Shown: positions 1-10,494, numbered from the stretch's first letter. The stretch is 64,000 nt of DNA from Acidobacteriota bacterium (GCA_019639235.1 JAHBSG010000001.1:1-64000); one strand, 5' to 3'. A program made the numbers and translations. The notes: generated from the sequence alone by a model not told the origin.

Positions 1-1
1 T

Positions 2-196
2 AACCCGAACGAACTGAGCGGTGCACGCAAGGCCCCGGCGGCGACCCCGGCCGATGCCAATACGAACACGGCGAACGCCAATACGAATACGGCGTCGAAT
101 GCGAACGCTGCTGCCAATGCTCCGGCGAATGCGGCAAACTCGGCACCGGCAAACGCGGCGAATGCCAATTCGGCTAACGCCAACGCCGGCAAATAA
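2..196 (+). CDS. C-terminal tail of a protein cut by the window edge (Asn/Ala-rich)
   Basis: An open frame enters from the left edge and stops with TAA at 194-196. Its 64 visible residues are almost only Ala, Asn, Thr and Pro, in short NANANT- and ANSANA-type repeats, ending in NAGK. Nothing catalytic is visible, so function cannot be assigned. Similar Asn/Ala or Asn/Thr runs occur as linkers in the RodZ-like protein (about 4380) and the PASTA protein (about 45840), which suggests a flexible extracytoplasmic tail common in this genome. The start lies outside the window. Confidence 0.6.
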   Translation, partial: NPNELSGARKAPAATPADANTNTANANTNTASNANAAANAPANAANSAPANAANANSANANAGK

Positions 197-284
197 CATC
201 GCCCAAGGGGCGTTTTACCATAACGCCACGGGGTGGATCGCTTGAGGTTCTTTGCGGTCCGCCCGTGGCATTTCTAGTCTCGCG

Positions 285-2234
285 ATGCTGTTCAGATTCG
301 GCGACATTACCAAGAGCTACGGCGGCACTGAGATCCTCCGCGGCGTCTCGTTCCAGATAAATCCAGGCGAAAAGGTCGGGCTTGTCGGGCGAAACGGGGC
401 GGGCAAGACGACCGTTTTTCGTTTGCTGACCGGGGCCGAGTCGCCCGATACTGGCGAGATCGCCAAGATCAACGGCCTTCGGCTCGGGCTCCTCGACCAG
501 CATGTCGATTTTGCTGCCGGCGAGACTGTGCATACCGCCGCTCTTTCGGCGTTCAAAGAGATCCACGACATTGAGGCCGAGATGCGGCGGCTCGAGAAGC
601 AGATGGAGACGGACCATTCGGCCGAAACGCTCGACCGCTATGCCGACCTCCAGATCCGCTTTGAGCAGGCCGACGGCTTCACCTATGCCGCTCGTGCAGA
701 AGCGATCCTCCTCGGTCTCGGCTTTGCACGCGAGCAGTGGTCGCTCGATACCGGCATTCTCTCGGGTGGGCAGAAGAACCGCCTCGGTATGGCTCGCCTG
801 CTTCTCTCCGGTGCCGATGTCCTCTTGCTTGATGAGCCGACGAATCACCTTGACGTAAATGCCGTCGAATGGCTCGAGAGCTTTCTATCGGAGTACGACA
901 AAGCCTACGTCGTCATAAGCCACGACCGTTATTTTCTTGACCGGACGACCGACCGGATCATCGAGATCGAGAACGGCAGGGCAGTAAGTTATAAGGGCAA
1001 CTACTCGAAGTTCCTTGTCGAGCGTGAGCTCCGCCGCGAGCAGCAACAGCGGGAGTACGAGAACCAGCAGGCCCTGATCAACAAAACGCAGGAGTTCATT
1101 CGCCGCAACATCGAAGGCCAAAAGACCAAGCAGGCAAAATCCCGCCGCAATATGCTCGAGCGGATGGAACGCGTCGAGGCGGTCATCGCGGACCGGTCGG
1201 GCGGCAGCTTTGGACTAAAGAAGGTCGAACGAACGGGCAATAACGTCCTGATGGCTGAGGACCTTTCGATCGGCTATGGTGACAAGATCCTCGCATCGGG
1301 CATCAATCTCTCGCTTCACCGCGGCGAAGCTCTCGGCATAATCGGGGCGAATGGCACCGGCAAAACAACATTTCTCAAAACCATTCTCGGACAGATCCGC
1401 GAACTCGACGGAAAGTTCATCTGGGGCACGAAGGCCGACATCGGCTACTATGCCCAGAACCTCGACGATCTCCACCCGGCGAACGAGATCGTCCAGGAAC
1501 TTCGCCGGGTCGATCCGCTCGCTGATAATGGCACGCTCCGCTCTTTTCTTGCCCGGTTCCTGTTCTTTGGCGAGGATGTGTTCAAACGTGTGGGCGACCT
1601 TTCGGGCGGCGAGAAGGGAAGGCTGGCACTTGCCAAGCTGATCTATTCGCGAAAGAACGTCCTGGTGCTCGACGAGCCGACGAACCACCTCGATATCCCG
1701 TCACGCGAAGCACTCGAAGATGCGCTCCGCGAATATGACGGCACGATCATCACCGTCAGCCACGACCGCTTCTTCCTTGATAAGATCGCGACGCAAATTC
1801 TTGCATTTGAGCTGGACGGCGTGGATTGCTTCAGCGGCAACTACACGGAATATCACGACTGGAAGGTCGGCAAGCGTCCGGCAACCGCCGTCGCAGCGAA
1901 CGTTGGTGCGGCCGTTTCAAGCCCTGCGGATCTAGCGGCCGACGCTGCACCTCCAGCGAATGGTTCGGCCTCTTCGCCCGCGGCTAAGGCAGCCGAAAGC
2001 CGTTTCAGCAAAAACCAGCTTCGTCAGATGAAGGAACGCGTCGCCCGGCTTGAGGAGTTGATCGCTGAAGCAGAGGACCGGCTCGCCCGGTATTCGGCCG
2101 AGATGTCCGAACCCGCAGCGGCCGCCAACGCCGAACGCATCGCCGAACTCGCCCGCCTGATCACCGAGACCGAGTCCGAGATCGAACACCATACCCTTGA
2201 ATGGGAAAAGCTCTCCATCGACCTCGAAACCTGA
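285..2234 (+). CDS. ABC-F family ATP-binding protein (Uup/YheS-like)
   Basis: A soluble protein with two ABC ATPase domains and no membrane segments, the layout of ABC-F translation factors that act on ribosomes. Domain 1 has Walker A GRNGAGKTT (about residue 35), signature LSGGQKNR (about 159) and Walker B LLLDEPTNHLD (about 180). A charged linker follows, then domain 2 with GANGTGKTT (about 354), LSGGEKGR (about 438) and VLVLDEPTNHLD (about 461). The last 75 residues are Glu/Arg-rich and look like the Uup-type C-terminal coiled coil, joined by an Ala/Pro linker. I take ATG 285 as start; an in-frame TTG at 252 is possible but adds residues unlike the family. It converges on guaB with 14 bp between stops. 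Ribosome action is a family inference; the exact subclass is not resolved. Confidence 0.93.
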   Translation: MLFRFGDITKSYGGTEILRGVSFQINPGEKVGLVGRNGAGKTTVFRLLTGAESPDTGEIAKINGLRLGLLDQHVDFAAGETVHTAALSAFKEIHDIEAEMRRLEKQMETDHSAETLDRYADLQIRFEQADGFTYAARAEAILLGLGFAREQWSLDTGILSGGQKNRLGMARLLLSGADVLLLDEPTNHLDVNAVEWLESFLSEYDKAYVVISHDRYFLDRTTDRIIEIENGRAVSYKGNYSKFLVERELRREQQQREYENQQALINKTQEFIRRNIEGQKTKQAKSRRNMLERMERVEAVIADRSGGSFGLKKVERTGNNVLMAEDLSIGYGDKILASGINLSLHRGEALGIIGANGTGKTTFLKTILGQIRELDGKFIWGTKADIGYYAQNLDDLHPANEIVQELRRVDPLADNGTLRSFLARFLFFGEDVFKRVGDLSGGEKGRLALAKLIYSRKNVLVLDEPTNHLDIPSREALEDALREYDGTIITVSHDRFFLDKIATQILAFELDGVDCFSGNYTEYHDWKVGKRPATAVAANVGAAVSSPADLAADAAPPANGSASSPAAKAAESRFSKNQLRQMKERVARLEELIAEAEDRLARYSAEMSEPAAAANAERIAELARLITETESEIEHHTLEWEKLSIDLET

Positions 2235-2248
2235 TTTTTCCTTCCGGC

Positions 2249-3730
<1,482 letters not shown>

Positions 3731-3737
3731 CTATTTA

Positions 3738-3764
3738 CAAAAAAGCCCGCAGCTATCTGCAGGC
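3738..3764 (-). terminator. Rho-independent terminator after the RodZ-like gene
   Basis: Read on the minus strand, an 8-bp stem (GCCTGCAG / CTGCGGGC, one G-T wobble) with loop ATAG is followed by TTTTTTG. It lies 60 bp beyond the stop of the RodZ-like gene and just before guaB, in the right orientation to end that transcript. Confidence 0.7.
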
Positions 3765-3823
3765 GGCGCAAATCATGTGTTTTGGCGAAGTTTTGTGCGT
3801 TTCGTTAGGCGCGTATCGCATCA

Positions 3824-4813
3824 TTAGGGCGTTGGCGTTGCCGCGGGCCTCGGCGGTTGCGTTGCACGAGCGGCCGGTGTCGCGGTTCTGGCCGGAGCCG
3901 GCGTTGCAGCGTTTCCTCGAATCACCGGGCCGGGACTAAGTCCGGGCGTCGATGGAGCCGTCGGAGGCGGGGTCGCGGTCACGGCCGTAGTCGGCGTCGC
4001 AACGGGCGTCGCCGTCGGGCTTGCCGTGGGTTCGCCGGCCTCTACAAAGCGGCCCGCCGTGTAGATCGCCTCCGCATTCGTCTTATCGATAGTGAACGTC
4101 ACCGGGCCTCCGCGTGCCGGAGCGGGCGGCGGCTGTATCGCTTTACCGTTAAGCTTAAGTTCTACCTTATCGGCAAAACCTCGGTAGTAACTGAGCCTGA
4201 TGCTCTCTCGAGCGGTTATTACCTTTGCCGTTCCGGTCGGCACGACCTCTGAGATCTGCCTGCCGTCAACCACCGAGGTCAGGCTGATCGCTTCCACCGT
4301 CGGCGTGAACTCGACCTTAATCTCGTTAAAGCTCGGGGCCGGCGTCGGTGTCGGTGTCGCGGCCGCCCGGTTGGCATTCGCATTGGCGTTCGCGTTCGCT
4401 TCCGGGGTCGAAGGCTGGTTTTGCAGATAATTGACCAGGAAAAGAACGCCGCCCGTGACCACCGCGAGCACGATGCCGGCGAAGATCAGGGTCGGGACCA
4501 TCGAACCCGCAACGTTGTCATCTGTCAGTACCTCAGATTTGTAAACGCGTAGTTCCTTATCTTCAAGCCCCTCGGTCTTGGCAACGATCCGCGAATATTC
4601 CTGAACGGCGTCGTTCTCATCAAGCCCAACGAACTTTGCGTAGGACTTTACGAAGCCCTTATTGAAGATACCGCCCGGGAGCGGCTTGTAGTCGTCGCGT
4701 TCGATCGATTCAAGGTAGAGCGGCGAAATGCGCGTTTGCTCCGCCACCTCGCCGATCGATAAACCTCGCTCCTCGCGAGCCTCTCGCAGTTTTTCTCCAA
4801 GGGATTGAGACAT
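3824..4813 (-). CDS. RodZ-like membrane protein: HTH domain, TM helix, DUF4115-like domain
   Basis: Residues 1-75 form a helix-turn-helix of the RodZ type (LGEKLREAREERGLSIGEVA, then RISPLYLESIE and LPGGIFNKGFVKSYAKF). One membrane helix follows at about 103-125. Then come an Asn/Ala linker with a TPTPTP run, a DUF4115-like periplasmic domain, and a long Pro/Thr/Ala-rich tail. RodZ links the MreB cytoskeleton to the cell-wall elongation machinery, so a shape role is inferred from domain order. ATG 4813 is chosen because the HTH starts right after it; the frame runs upstream to 5020, but that 69-residue extension is low quality and would overlap the promoter region of the divergent BMC operon. 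Confidence 0.85.
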   Translation of the reverse strand: MSQSLGEKLREAREERGLSIGEVAEQTRISPLYLESIERDDYKPLPGGIFNKGFVKSYAKFVGLDENDAVQEYSRIVAKTEGLEDKELRVYKSEVLTDDNVAGSMVPTLIFAGIVLAVVTGGVLFLVNYLQNQPSTPEANANANANANRAAATPTPTPAPSFNEIKVEFTPTVEAISLTSVVDGRQISEVVPTGTAKVITARESIRLSYYRGFADKVELKLNGKAIQPPPAPARGGPVTFTIDKTNAEAIYTAGRFVEAGEPTASPTATPVATPTTAVTATPPPTAPSTPGLSPGPVIRGNAATPAPARTATPAARATQPPRPAATPTP

Positions 4814-5037
4814 TTTTTTCGATCGGTAGGCCGTTCCGGAGCCATTTGCGGCCGACGTTTCCGTAAACTTGAAATATAGCCCTGAAAACAACGTGATGTC
4901 AATTGGATGCCTCGTCGCGGCTTTCGGCGGGGTTGCTTGATTATTCCGCGCTACGCGTGATACGTTTACACATTGATCAAATACGGCAGGGAAGCCATCT
5001 CGGCGGCCTTGCCGCAACACAACAGGGAGCTAGATCG

Positions 5038-5430
5038 ATGAGTTTAGAGGCACTTGGAATGGTCGAGACCAAAGGTTTCGTCGGCGGCGTTGAGGCCGCA
5101 GATGCGATGGTCAAGGCCGCAAATGTTCAGCTGGTCGGCAAAGAATATATCGGCGCCGGATATGTGACAATATTCGTCCGCGGCGACGTCGGTGCGGTCA
5201 AGGCCGCGACAGATGCCGGTGCCGCAGCGGCACGCCGTGTGGGCGAACTTATCAGCGTCCACGTTATTCCGCGTCCGCATCAAGAGGTCGAGCGCGTCAT
5301 CCCGAAGGGCGGCAAGGTCGGCTACAGCCCGGACGAAAAGGCCCTTCAGGGCGGCGGCAAGCAGCTCGCTTCCGGCTCGGGCAGCTCTGAGATCTCAGAG
5401 AACGACCGCAGCAAATTGAAGTCCAAATGA
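5038..5430 (+). CDS. Bacterial microcompartment hexameric shell protein (BMC-H, PduA/EutM-like)
   Basis: A shell protein whose hexamers tile the facets of a bacterial microcompartment. The family signature is clear: [19 protein letters not shown] at the start, then [16 protein letters not shown] and [16 protein letters not shown]. The 130 residues are about 30 more than a minimal BMC-H; the extra is a Gly/Ser/Lys-rich C-terminal tail. The start at 5038 is set by the domain and by AGGGAG about 10 bp upstream; the open frame from 4903 is a spurious extension. It opens a tight operon, with the aldehyde dehydrogenase 35 bp downstream. No BMC-P (pentamer) or trimer gene is in the window, so other shell genes must lie elsewhere if a compartment forms. 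Confidence 0.95.
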   Translation: MSLEALGMVETKGFVGGVEAADAMVKAANVQLVGKEYIGAGYVTIFVRGDVGAVKAATDAGAAAARRVGELISVHVIPRPHQEVERVIPKGGKVGYSPDEKALQGGGKQLASGSGSSEISENDRSKLKSK

Positions 5431-5465
5431 TCTCAAGCTCCGGCTCTTCCCGGTAACGGCTGTCA

Positions 5466-7205
5466 ATGGGCGATAAAGATCTTGTAGCTCAGCAAGAGGC
5501 CCGCGACGCGGTCGAATCAGCTCACATAGCCTGGCAGAAGCTCTCGGCTTTTGACCAGGCTAAAGTTGATGCGATCTGCGATGCGATGTCGGCGGCTGCC
5601 CTTCGTGAAGCGGGACGGCTCGGCACACTCGCGCATGAAGAGACCGGTTTTGGCCGCCCCGAGGACAAACGCGAAAAGAACCGCTTTGCCGCCGAGGACG
5701 TTTGGAACCACTTTCGAAAGCTCAAGACCGTAGGCGTCGTCGCCGACCACGGCGATGTCGTTGAGATCGCTTCGCCACGAGGCGTTGTCGCCGCGATCAT
5801 CCCCTCGACCAATCCGACATCGACCGCGATCTTCAAGATCATCATTGCCATCAAGTCGCGTAATTCGGTCGTACTTTCGCCGCACCCTTCTGCCGCACGC
5901 TGCATCGCCGAAACGACGAGGGTAATGCGCGAAGCGGCGATCGCGAACGGGCTTCCTGCCGAGGCGATCTGGTGCCTCGAGACCTCGAGCATCGAAGGCA
6001 CCGAGGCACTGATGCGGCACAAGCATACGGCCGTAATCCTTGCTACGGGCGGCATCGGGCTCGTTCGTGCGGCTTATTCTTCGGGCAAACCCGCATTCGG
6101 CGTCGGGCCGGGAAATGTGCCGGTTTACATCGATTCATCGGCGGATATCAAAAAGGCTGTTGCCGATATTCTGACCGGAACCTGCTTTGATAACGGCACC
6201 ATCTGCGCTTCAGAACAATCGGTCGTCGTTGATCGTTCGGTCGCGGAGGCCGTTCGTGCCGAGTTTGCGGCCCAAGGCGGCCACTTTCTTGACCGGGCTT
6301 CGGCAGATGCTGTCGGCAAGATACTTCTCACGCCGCAACGGACGCTAAATGCTGCCATCGTCGGCAAGTCCGCGGCTCATATCGCGGAGCTGGCCGGAAT
6401 TTCGATCCCGCAGGGCGTCCGCTGCCTTCTCGCCGATTGCGACGGCGTTGGCCGCGATCATCCATGGTCTATCGAGAAACTCTCGCCGACGCTGGCGTTC
6501 TTTGTTGTTGATGGTGCCGAGCAGGCCGCAGCACGCTGCCGCGAGATACTTCAATTCGGCGGAATGGGCCACACCGCGGGAATGCATTCGAGTGACCGAG
6601 CTGCCGCGATCCGCTTTGGCGAACTTATGCCCGCCTCGCGTATCGTCATTAACTCGCCAACGACCCATGGTGCCATCGGCCTTTCGACCGGTCTTCCGCC
6701 TTCGATGACGCTTGGCTGCGGCTCGTGGGGCGGAAATGTGACCTCGGACAACGTCTCGCCGGTACACCTTATCGATATCAAGCGGGTGGCATTCGAGACA
6801 AAGCCGGTAAATCGCCCGGCTGCGATGCCCGCTCCGGCACGTGCCGAGTCGCCCAAACCCGGCCGCAACATCAGCCGCGATTCGATCGCGACGCTGGTCG
6901 ATTCTTTTCTTCGGGAAAAGCTCGCAAGTGCACCGGCAGCTGCCGCGCCGCCGCCTGCACCCGAACCAAAGCCCGTTCCGCCAGCTCCTGCTCCCGTTGC
7001 CGAGAGCCCGGTTCGGACCATAATCCACGAACTCCGGCCGACTCAGGCCGAAAGCAAGCCGCGGGTCGCGGTAGATTTCGTCAGCGAAGCTGATGTTCGT
7101 ACGGCTTTGGATAAGGGCGAGAAGATCTTCATCAACAGCAAGACGCTCATAACCCCGGCGGCTCGCGATCTCGGGGAAGAAAAGGACGTATTTGCCCGCG
7201 TGTAG
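5466..7205 (+). CDS. BMC-associated CoA-acylating aldehyde dehydrogenase with C-terminal targeting extensions
   Basis: Converts an aldehyde, CoA and NAD to acyl-CoA and NADH, the central step of aldehyde-processing microcompartments (EutE/PduP/AdhE-N family). The core spans about residues 1-450, with [18 protein letters not shown] and the catalytic Cys in [12 protein letters not shown]. Two additions follow. A predicted amphipathic helix at 469-489 ([20 protein letters not shown]), flanked by Pro/Ala linkers, resembles an encapsulation peptide. A final module at about 536-579 ([23 protein letters not shown]) resembles a short element of EutQ-type BMC proteins. At 579 residues it is about 110 longer than EutE. 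The adjacent BMC-H gene supports encapsulation. The aldehyde is unknown because no signature lyase or diol dehydratase is nearby. Confidence 0.93.
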   Translation: MGDKDLVAQQEARDAVESAHIAWQKLSAFDQAKVDAICDAMSAAALREAGRLGTLAHEETGFGRPEDKREKNRFAAEDVWNHFRKLKTVGVVADHGDVVEIASPRGVVAAIIPSTNPTSTAIFKIIIAIKSRNSVVLSPHPSAARCIAETTRVMREAAIANGLPAEAIWCLETSSIEGTEALMRHKHTAVILATGGIGLVRAAYSSGKPAFGVGPGNVPVYIDSSADIKKAVADILTGTCFDNGTICASEQSVVVDRSVAEAVRAEFAAQGGHFLDRASADAVGKILLTPQRTLNAAIVGKSAAHIAELAGISIPQGVRCLLADCDGVGRDHPWSIEKLSPTLAFFVVDGAEQAAARCREILQFGGMGHTAGMHSSDRAAAIRFGELMPASRIVINSPTTHGAIGLSTGLPPSMTLGCGSWGGNVTSDNVSPVHLIDIKRVAFETKPVNRPAAMPAPARAESPKPGRNISRDSIATLVDSFLREKLASAPAAAAPPPAPEPKPVPPAPAPVAESPVRTIIHELRPTQAESKPRVAVDFVSEADVRTALDKGEKIFINSKTLITPAARDLGEEKDVFARV

Positions 7206-7212
7206 CTTTCTG

Positions 7213-7848
7213 ATGTTTCGAGCAGCGACAATTGCCGTCATCGCAGTGTTCTCGCTTTGCGGGCCGGTCAAGGCTCAATCGCCCCAAGGCGAGAGCGTGC
7301 CGGCCGGCCGTTCGGTCGGATTTTTGATTGACAATTCGGGTACGTTCCGGCGGGTGCTTGACCGTGCGATCCGTATCGCAGCGGGAGTTGCAGAGGGGCT
7401 TCCTGATGGCTCGGCGGGCTTTCTGATCACCTATACCGACCAGGAAAATATCTTCCTGAAGCAAGACCTGACGAACGACCGCGAGATGCTGGCCGATGAG
7501 ATCGAGAATATCTTTGTCCGGCCGGGCCGCACGGCGGTTTGGGACGCGATCGGGGTCGCGGCCGACCACTTCAGGAAAGACACTCCTATCGATGGCCGCC
7601 GAACTTTGATCGTTTTCACCGACGGCGACGAATTAGGGAGCGTTTCAAAGCCCGACCAGGTGATCAAGGATCTTCAGGAATTGAAGGTCTCCGTGGTCGC
7701 CGTCGGGCTTGCCGAAAGACAGGTCAACCAAAAAATGATCGATCGCCTCGTCCGCGAAACCGGAGGCTCGAAGATCGTTCCGCAATCGGGCGGTGAAGCC
7801 AAGACGGTCGCGGCGGAGATCCTGGCACGTTTGAACGATGGAAACTAG
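7213..7848 (+). CDS. Secreted von Willebrand factor A domain protein
   Basis: A VWA-fold protein behind a signal peptide (MFRAATIAVIAVFSLCGPVKAQ, cleavage after AQ). The metal-site motif is IDNSGT near residue 37, followed by PGRTAVWDAIGVA and the strand LIVFTDGDELGS, typical of VWA domains that bind partner proteins through a divalent metal. ATG 7213 is preferred over an in-frame codon at 7192 because the signal peptide starts there. It begins 8 bp after the aldehyde dehydrogenase and its end overlaps the next gene by 11 bp, so it is co-transcribed with the BMC genes. Whether it works with the compartment is unknown; a periplasmic VWA protein is an unexpected partner. Confidence 0.85.
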   Translation: MFRAATIAVIAVFSLCGPVKAQSPQGESVPAGRSVGFLIDNSGTFRRVLDRAIRIAAGVAEGLPDGSAGFLITYTDQENIFLKQDLTNDREMLADEIENIFVRPGRTAVWDAIGVAADHFRKDTPIDGRRTLIVFTDGDELGSVSKPDQVIKDLQELKVSVVAVGLAERQVNQKMIDRLVRETGGSKIVPQSGGEAKTVAAEILARLNDGN

Positions 7849-8242
7849 CACGGTAGAAAACCAGGCCCAGCAGATCATCTGCACCTCGTGCGGTGTGGAG
7901 ATCCGCGACGGAGCGATGTTCTGCTATAACTGCGGGACCGCGGCTCCGAGTGCGGAGGAGACCGAGTTTCTGGAAGCGGCGGTCGCGGAGGCCGAATCCG
8001 AAGCTCAACTCCTTGAGGAAAAGCAGGCCGAGGCTATCGATCCGGCAAGCGTCAGTATTCCGGTTGGGAGTGCTCGCAAGCCGGCCTCGGCGATCAAGCG
8101 ACGCGAATGGCGGCGTCCTGCAAAACCCCAAGCTGTCGAAATCGTCCCGCGGAGCGGTTCGCAATGGCCGTTCGTCGCGGCCGCCGGCGTACTCTTCCTG
8201 ATCGGCTTCGTGATAGTCATTCTCGCTCTGTACTTCAAATAA
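7838..8242 (+). CDS. Zinc-ribbon protein with a C-terminal membrane anchor
   Basis: An N-terminal zinc ribbon (CTSCG, then CYNCG, residues about 14-35) is followed by an acidic helix, a basic stretch (KRREWRRPAK) and a single C-terminal hydrophobic segment (WPFVAAAGVLFLIGFVIVIL) ending in YFK. It is therefore probably a tail-anchored membrane protein with its ribbon in the cytoplasm. The start overlaps the VWA gene by 11 bp, indicating translational coupling. No enzymatic function is visible. A similar ribbon-plus-membrane architecture appears in the gene at 63443-63991. Confidence 0.8.
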   Translation: METSTVENQAQQIICTSCGVEIRDGAMFCYNCGTAAPSAEETEFLEAAVAEAESEAQLLEEKQAEAIDPASVSIPVGSARKPASAIKRREWRRPAKPQAVEIVPRSGSQWPFVAAAGVLFLIGFVIVILALYFK

Positions 8243-8249
8243 CTAACGA

Positions 8250-8351
8250 ATGGAAATCGCGATCCTCATCTTTTTTGCCGCCGTTTTGGGCGTGGCCGCC
8301 ATTCTCCTGATCGGCGTGCTGATTCTTCTCTATCTCAGGAAACGCAAATAA
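8250..8351 (+). CDS. 33-residue single-helix membrane peptide
   Basis: A very short frame, ATG 8250 to TAA 8351, encodes one long hydrophobic helix ending in the basic tail YLRKRK, so it should insert with its C-terminus in the cytoplasm. It starts 8 bp after the zinc-ribbon gene and is followed directly by a terminator hairpin, which makes it the natural last gene of the BMC operon. No known family is recognised. The hydrophobic composition across the whole frame and the tight spacing support it as real, but it could be chance. Confidence 0.5.
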   Translation: MEIAILIFFAAVLGVAAILLIGVLILLYLRKRK

Positions 8352-8354
8352 GAA

Positions 8355-8375
8355 CGGCCGCCTCGTCAGCGGCCG
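8355..8375. terminator. Bidirectional hairpin terminator
   Basis: A perfect 7-bp stem CGGCCGC / GCGGCCG with loop CTCGTCA, followed by CGTTTCTT on the plus strand and by TTCTTATTTG when read on the minus strand. It lies between the end of the BMC operon (plus) and the VWFA gene (minus), so it can end both transcripts. Confidence 0.65.
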
Positions 8376-8400
8376 CGTTTCTTGATTCCCGAGTGTCGAT

Positions 8401-9480
8401 CTAATTCCTTTGCAGCGTCGGTGCTGCTCCGGTCGGTGTTGCGTAGCGGCCTGTGCGGGTGACTGCGATCCGCCGCTCGCGGTTCGGGCCGTCCTTGATC
8501 ACAACGCGGATTCTCCGAAACGTTCCGTCGTTGCTCTCGTTGGTCGGGGCATAGCCGATCGAGTACTGCATCCTCATCTCGCTCGAGATGGAGGCGGCAA
8601 TATCGTTGAGTTCATTAACGCTCGTGGGGAAGTAAGCGCGACCGCCCGTTTCTTCCGCCAATTTCGTCAGCAGGTTTTTCGCACGGCCATAAGGGCTCTT
8701 TCTGATGAACCCACCTTCTTTCGGAAGTTCTTCGAGAAATCCGATCGTGTAGATCTGGACGTCAATCTCCTTGAGCAAAGCGAAAAGCTGCTCCTCTTTG
8801 AAGTAGCTATCGCGATCCTCGCCGTCGGAGACGACGATCAGTGCACGCCGCTTCCGGTCGTTCGGCCCCACGCTTTTTTCGTAATCGTTAACGTTCTCCG
8901 CAGCCAGGTAAACGGCATCAATGATCGCCGTCTGCCCGCCTTCGGTATAAAGGTCATCGAGCGTCTCGCTCAGGTACGTCTTGTTCGTCGTGAATGGCTG
9001 TTTCACTTCGATCTTGGTCGAGCTGACAAAGCGGATTATCGATGTCTCGTCCTCCGGACGGTTCGCATTAACAAGTATCTTGCCGGCCTCGATGACCTTC
9101 TCGATCTGCTGACGAAGCGAATTAGAGTTATCAATAACGAGCGAATAATTCGTCGGCACTTCCGAACGGGAGAAGAACTCGATCTGCTGGGCGACATTGT
9201 CCTCAAAGACGGAGAAATCCGCCTGCGAGAGGTTGTTTATCGGCCGGTTGCTGCGGTCAACCACGCGGACATTCAGATTGACGAGTTCGGTCTCGATCTT
9301 GATCGGCTCGTCCTCGTCGATCGTCGGAGCAGGCGTCGGTGTCGGTGTGGCAGTCGGGCCAACGTTTACCGTCCGCTCGCGATTCGAATCCTGAGCCGCC
9401 GCCTGATCGGAAAAATACAGGCCTGAAGCCGCAAATAACGCGGCAGCAAGCAAAGTGCTGAGAAACTTAAGCTTATTCAT
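8401..9480 (-). CDS. Secreted VWFA-related protein (acidobacterial type)
   Basis: A 359-residue exported protein: signal peptide (MNKLKFLSTLLAAALFAASG), a TPTPTP linker, then an N-terminal beta domain (KIETELVNLNVRVVDRSNRP, DFSVFEDN) and a VWA domain with metal-site motif DNSNSLR and strand ALIVVSDGEDRDS. The combination of an lvnvnvrV...fsvfEDg-type front domain with VWA is typical of the VWFA-related proteins expanded in Acidobacteriota; function is unknown, probably adhesive or scaffolding in the periplasm. It is a paralogue of the next gene, 15 bp away on the same strand, so the two are likely co-transcribed. Confidence 0.88.
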   Translation of the reverse strand: MNKLKFLSTLLAAALFAASGLYFSDQAAAQDSNRERTVNVGPTATPTPTPAPTIDEDEPIKIETELVNLNVRVVDRSNRPINNLSQADFSVFEDNVAQQIEFFSRSEVPTNYSLVIDNSNSLRQQIEKVIEAGKILVNANRPEDETSIIRFVSSTKIEVKQPFTTNKTYLSETLDDLYTEGGQTAIIDAVYLAAENVNDYEKSVGPNDRKRRALIVVSDGEDRDSYFKEEQLFALLKEIDVQIYTIGFLEELPKEGGFIRKSPYGRAKNLLTKLAEETGGRAYFPTSVNELNDIAASISSEMRMQYSIGYAPTNESNDGTFRRIRVVIKDGPNRERRIAVTRTGRYATPTGAAPTLQRN

Positions 9481-9495
9481 CGTATCCGGCCCGCC

Positions 9496-10494
9496 CTAGC
9501 GGTATGTTACCTGCGGAGTGGCGTAGTAGCCCTCCCGGCTCCGAACCGTTAGACGCGGCAATCCGCGAGGGGGTTTGACCCGAACTTTGACCTTACGCCA
9601 TTTTCCGTCCGGGCTGAAATCGGGCGGGGTGTAACCGACAGAGTATTGGTGACGAAGCTCGAGGGCGATCCGCTCGAAGATCTCGTCCATCTCGACCGCC
9701 GTATTCGGATAGAACGCCCGCCCGCCGGTAACACTTGCAAGCTCATCGAGAAAAGCCTGGCCCTGCATACCGAGCTGCGAGGAAACGTCTCCGCGATCCT
9801 GAATCCCGACGGCATAGGTCACAACGTCCGATTCCTTCATCAGCCGCTTTACTTCGTTGAAATTATATCGCGAGGCATTGTCCTGTCCGTCGCTGATTAT
9901 CAACAAGGCCTTTTTCTGATGCGTCCCGCGGGTCACGCGGTCAAGCCCAAGGTAAACGGCGTCATAAAGTGCCGTATTTGCACGCGGGTTTACGAGTGTT
10001 AGCTTTTGCAGGACGGCGTCACTGTCGCGGGTCCGGTCGAGCAGGAGCTGGGCACGGCTGTTGAAGCCGATCAGGAAATACTCGTCGTTCGGGTGGCTGG
10101 CCTCGATGAAGCGGCGGAGTGCCGTCCGGGCCTTGCCGATCTTTTCTCCGCTCATCGAGCCGGAAACGTCGAATAGGACGCCGACTGAAACAGGCGAATC
10201 GCTATCGCTGAAGAAAGTGATCGTCTGTTCCTGATTATTGTCGAAAACGCGGAACGAGTTTTTTGATAGCCCGGAAACATAGCGTCCGTAGAGGTCGGTG
10301 ACGGTCAACGTTAGAGTTACAAGGTCGGTTCGGACGGTAACAGGGCGCGTCGGGTCGTCAGGCGGCGGAGTTGCCTCCGGCTCGGGCTGCTGAGCGAAAA
10401 CCGCGGCCGAAAACAACATCATGAGGCCGAGTGCCGCCAGCGGTCCGCGAAGAAAACCGCACCGGAACACCGACATAACGGAAAAAACACGCAT
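9496..10494 (-). CDS. Secreted VWFA-related protein (acidobacterial type), paralogue
   Basis: A 332-residue exported protein with the same plan as its downstream neighbour: hydrophobic leader ending in AVFAQQ, front domain (RTDLVTLTLTVTDLYGRYV, then FRVFDNNQEQTI) and VWA domain with the complete metal-site motif DVSGSMS and ALLIISDGQDN. It ends in SREGYYATP, typical of this family. The N-terminus could begin at the second Met (MSVFRCGF), giving a shorter leader. The two VWFA genes probably arose by tandem duplication and are transcribed away from gspF. Function is unknown. Confidence 0.88.
   Translation of the reverse strand: MRVFSVMSVFRCGFLRGPLAALGLMMLFSAAVFAQQPEPEATPPPDDPTRPVTVRTDLVTLTLTVTDLYGRYVSGLSKNSFRVFDNNQEQTITFFSDSDSPVSVGVLFDVSGSMSGEKIGKARTALRRFIEASHPNDEYFLIGFNSRAQLLLDRTRDSDAVLQKLTLVNPRANTALYDAVYLGLDRVTRGTHQKKALLIISDGQDNASRYNFNEVKRLMKESDVVTYAVGIQDRGDVSSQLGMQGQAFLDELASVTGGRAFYPNTAVEMDEIFERIALELRHQYSVGYTPPDFSPDGKWRKVKVRVKPPRGLPRLTVRSREGYYATPQVTYR

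Noticed and set aside
4903-5037. 45-codon extension of the BMC-H frame
   Set aside because: Lacks BMC similarity; AGGGAG and the domain start support ATG 5038.
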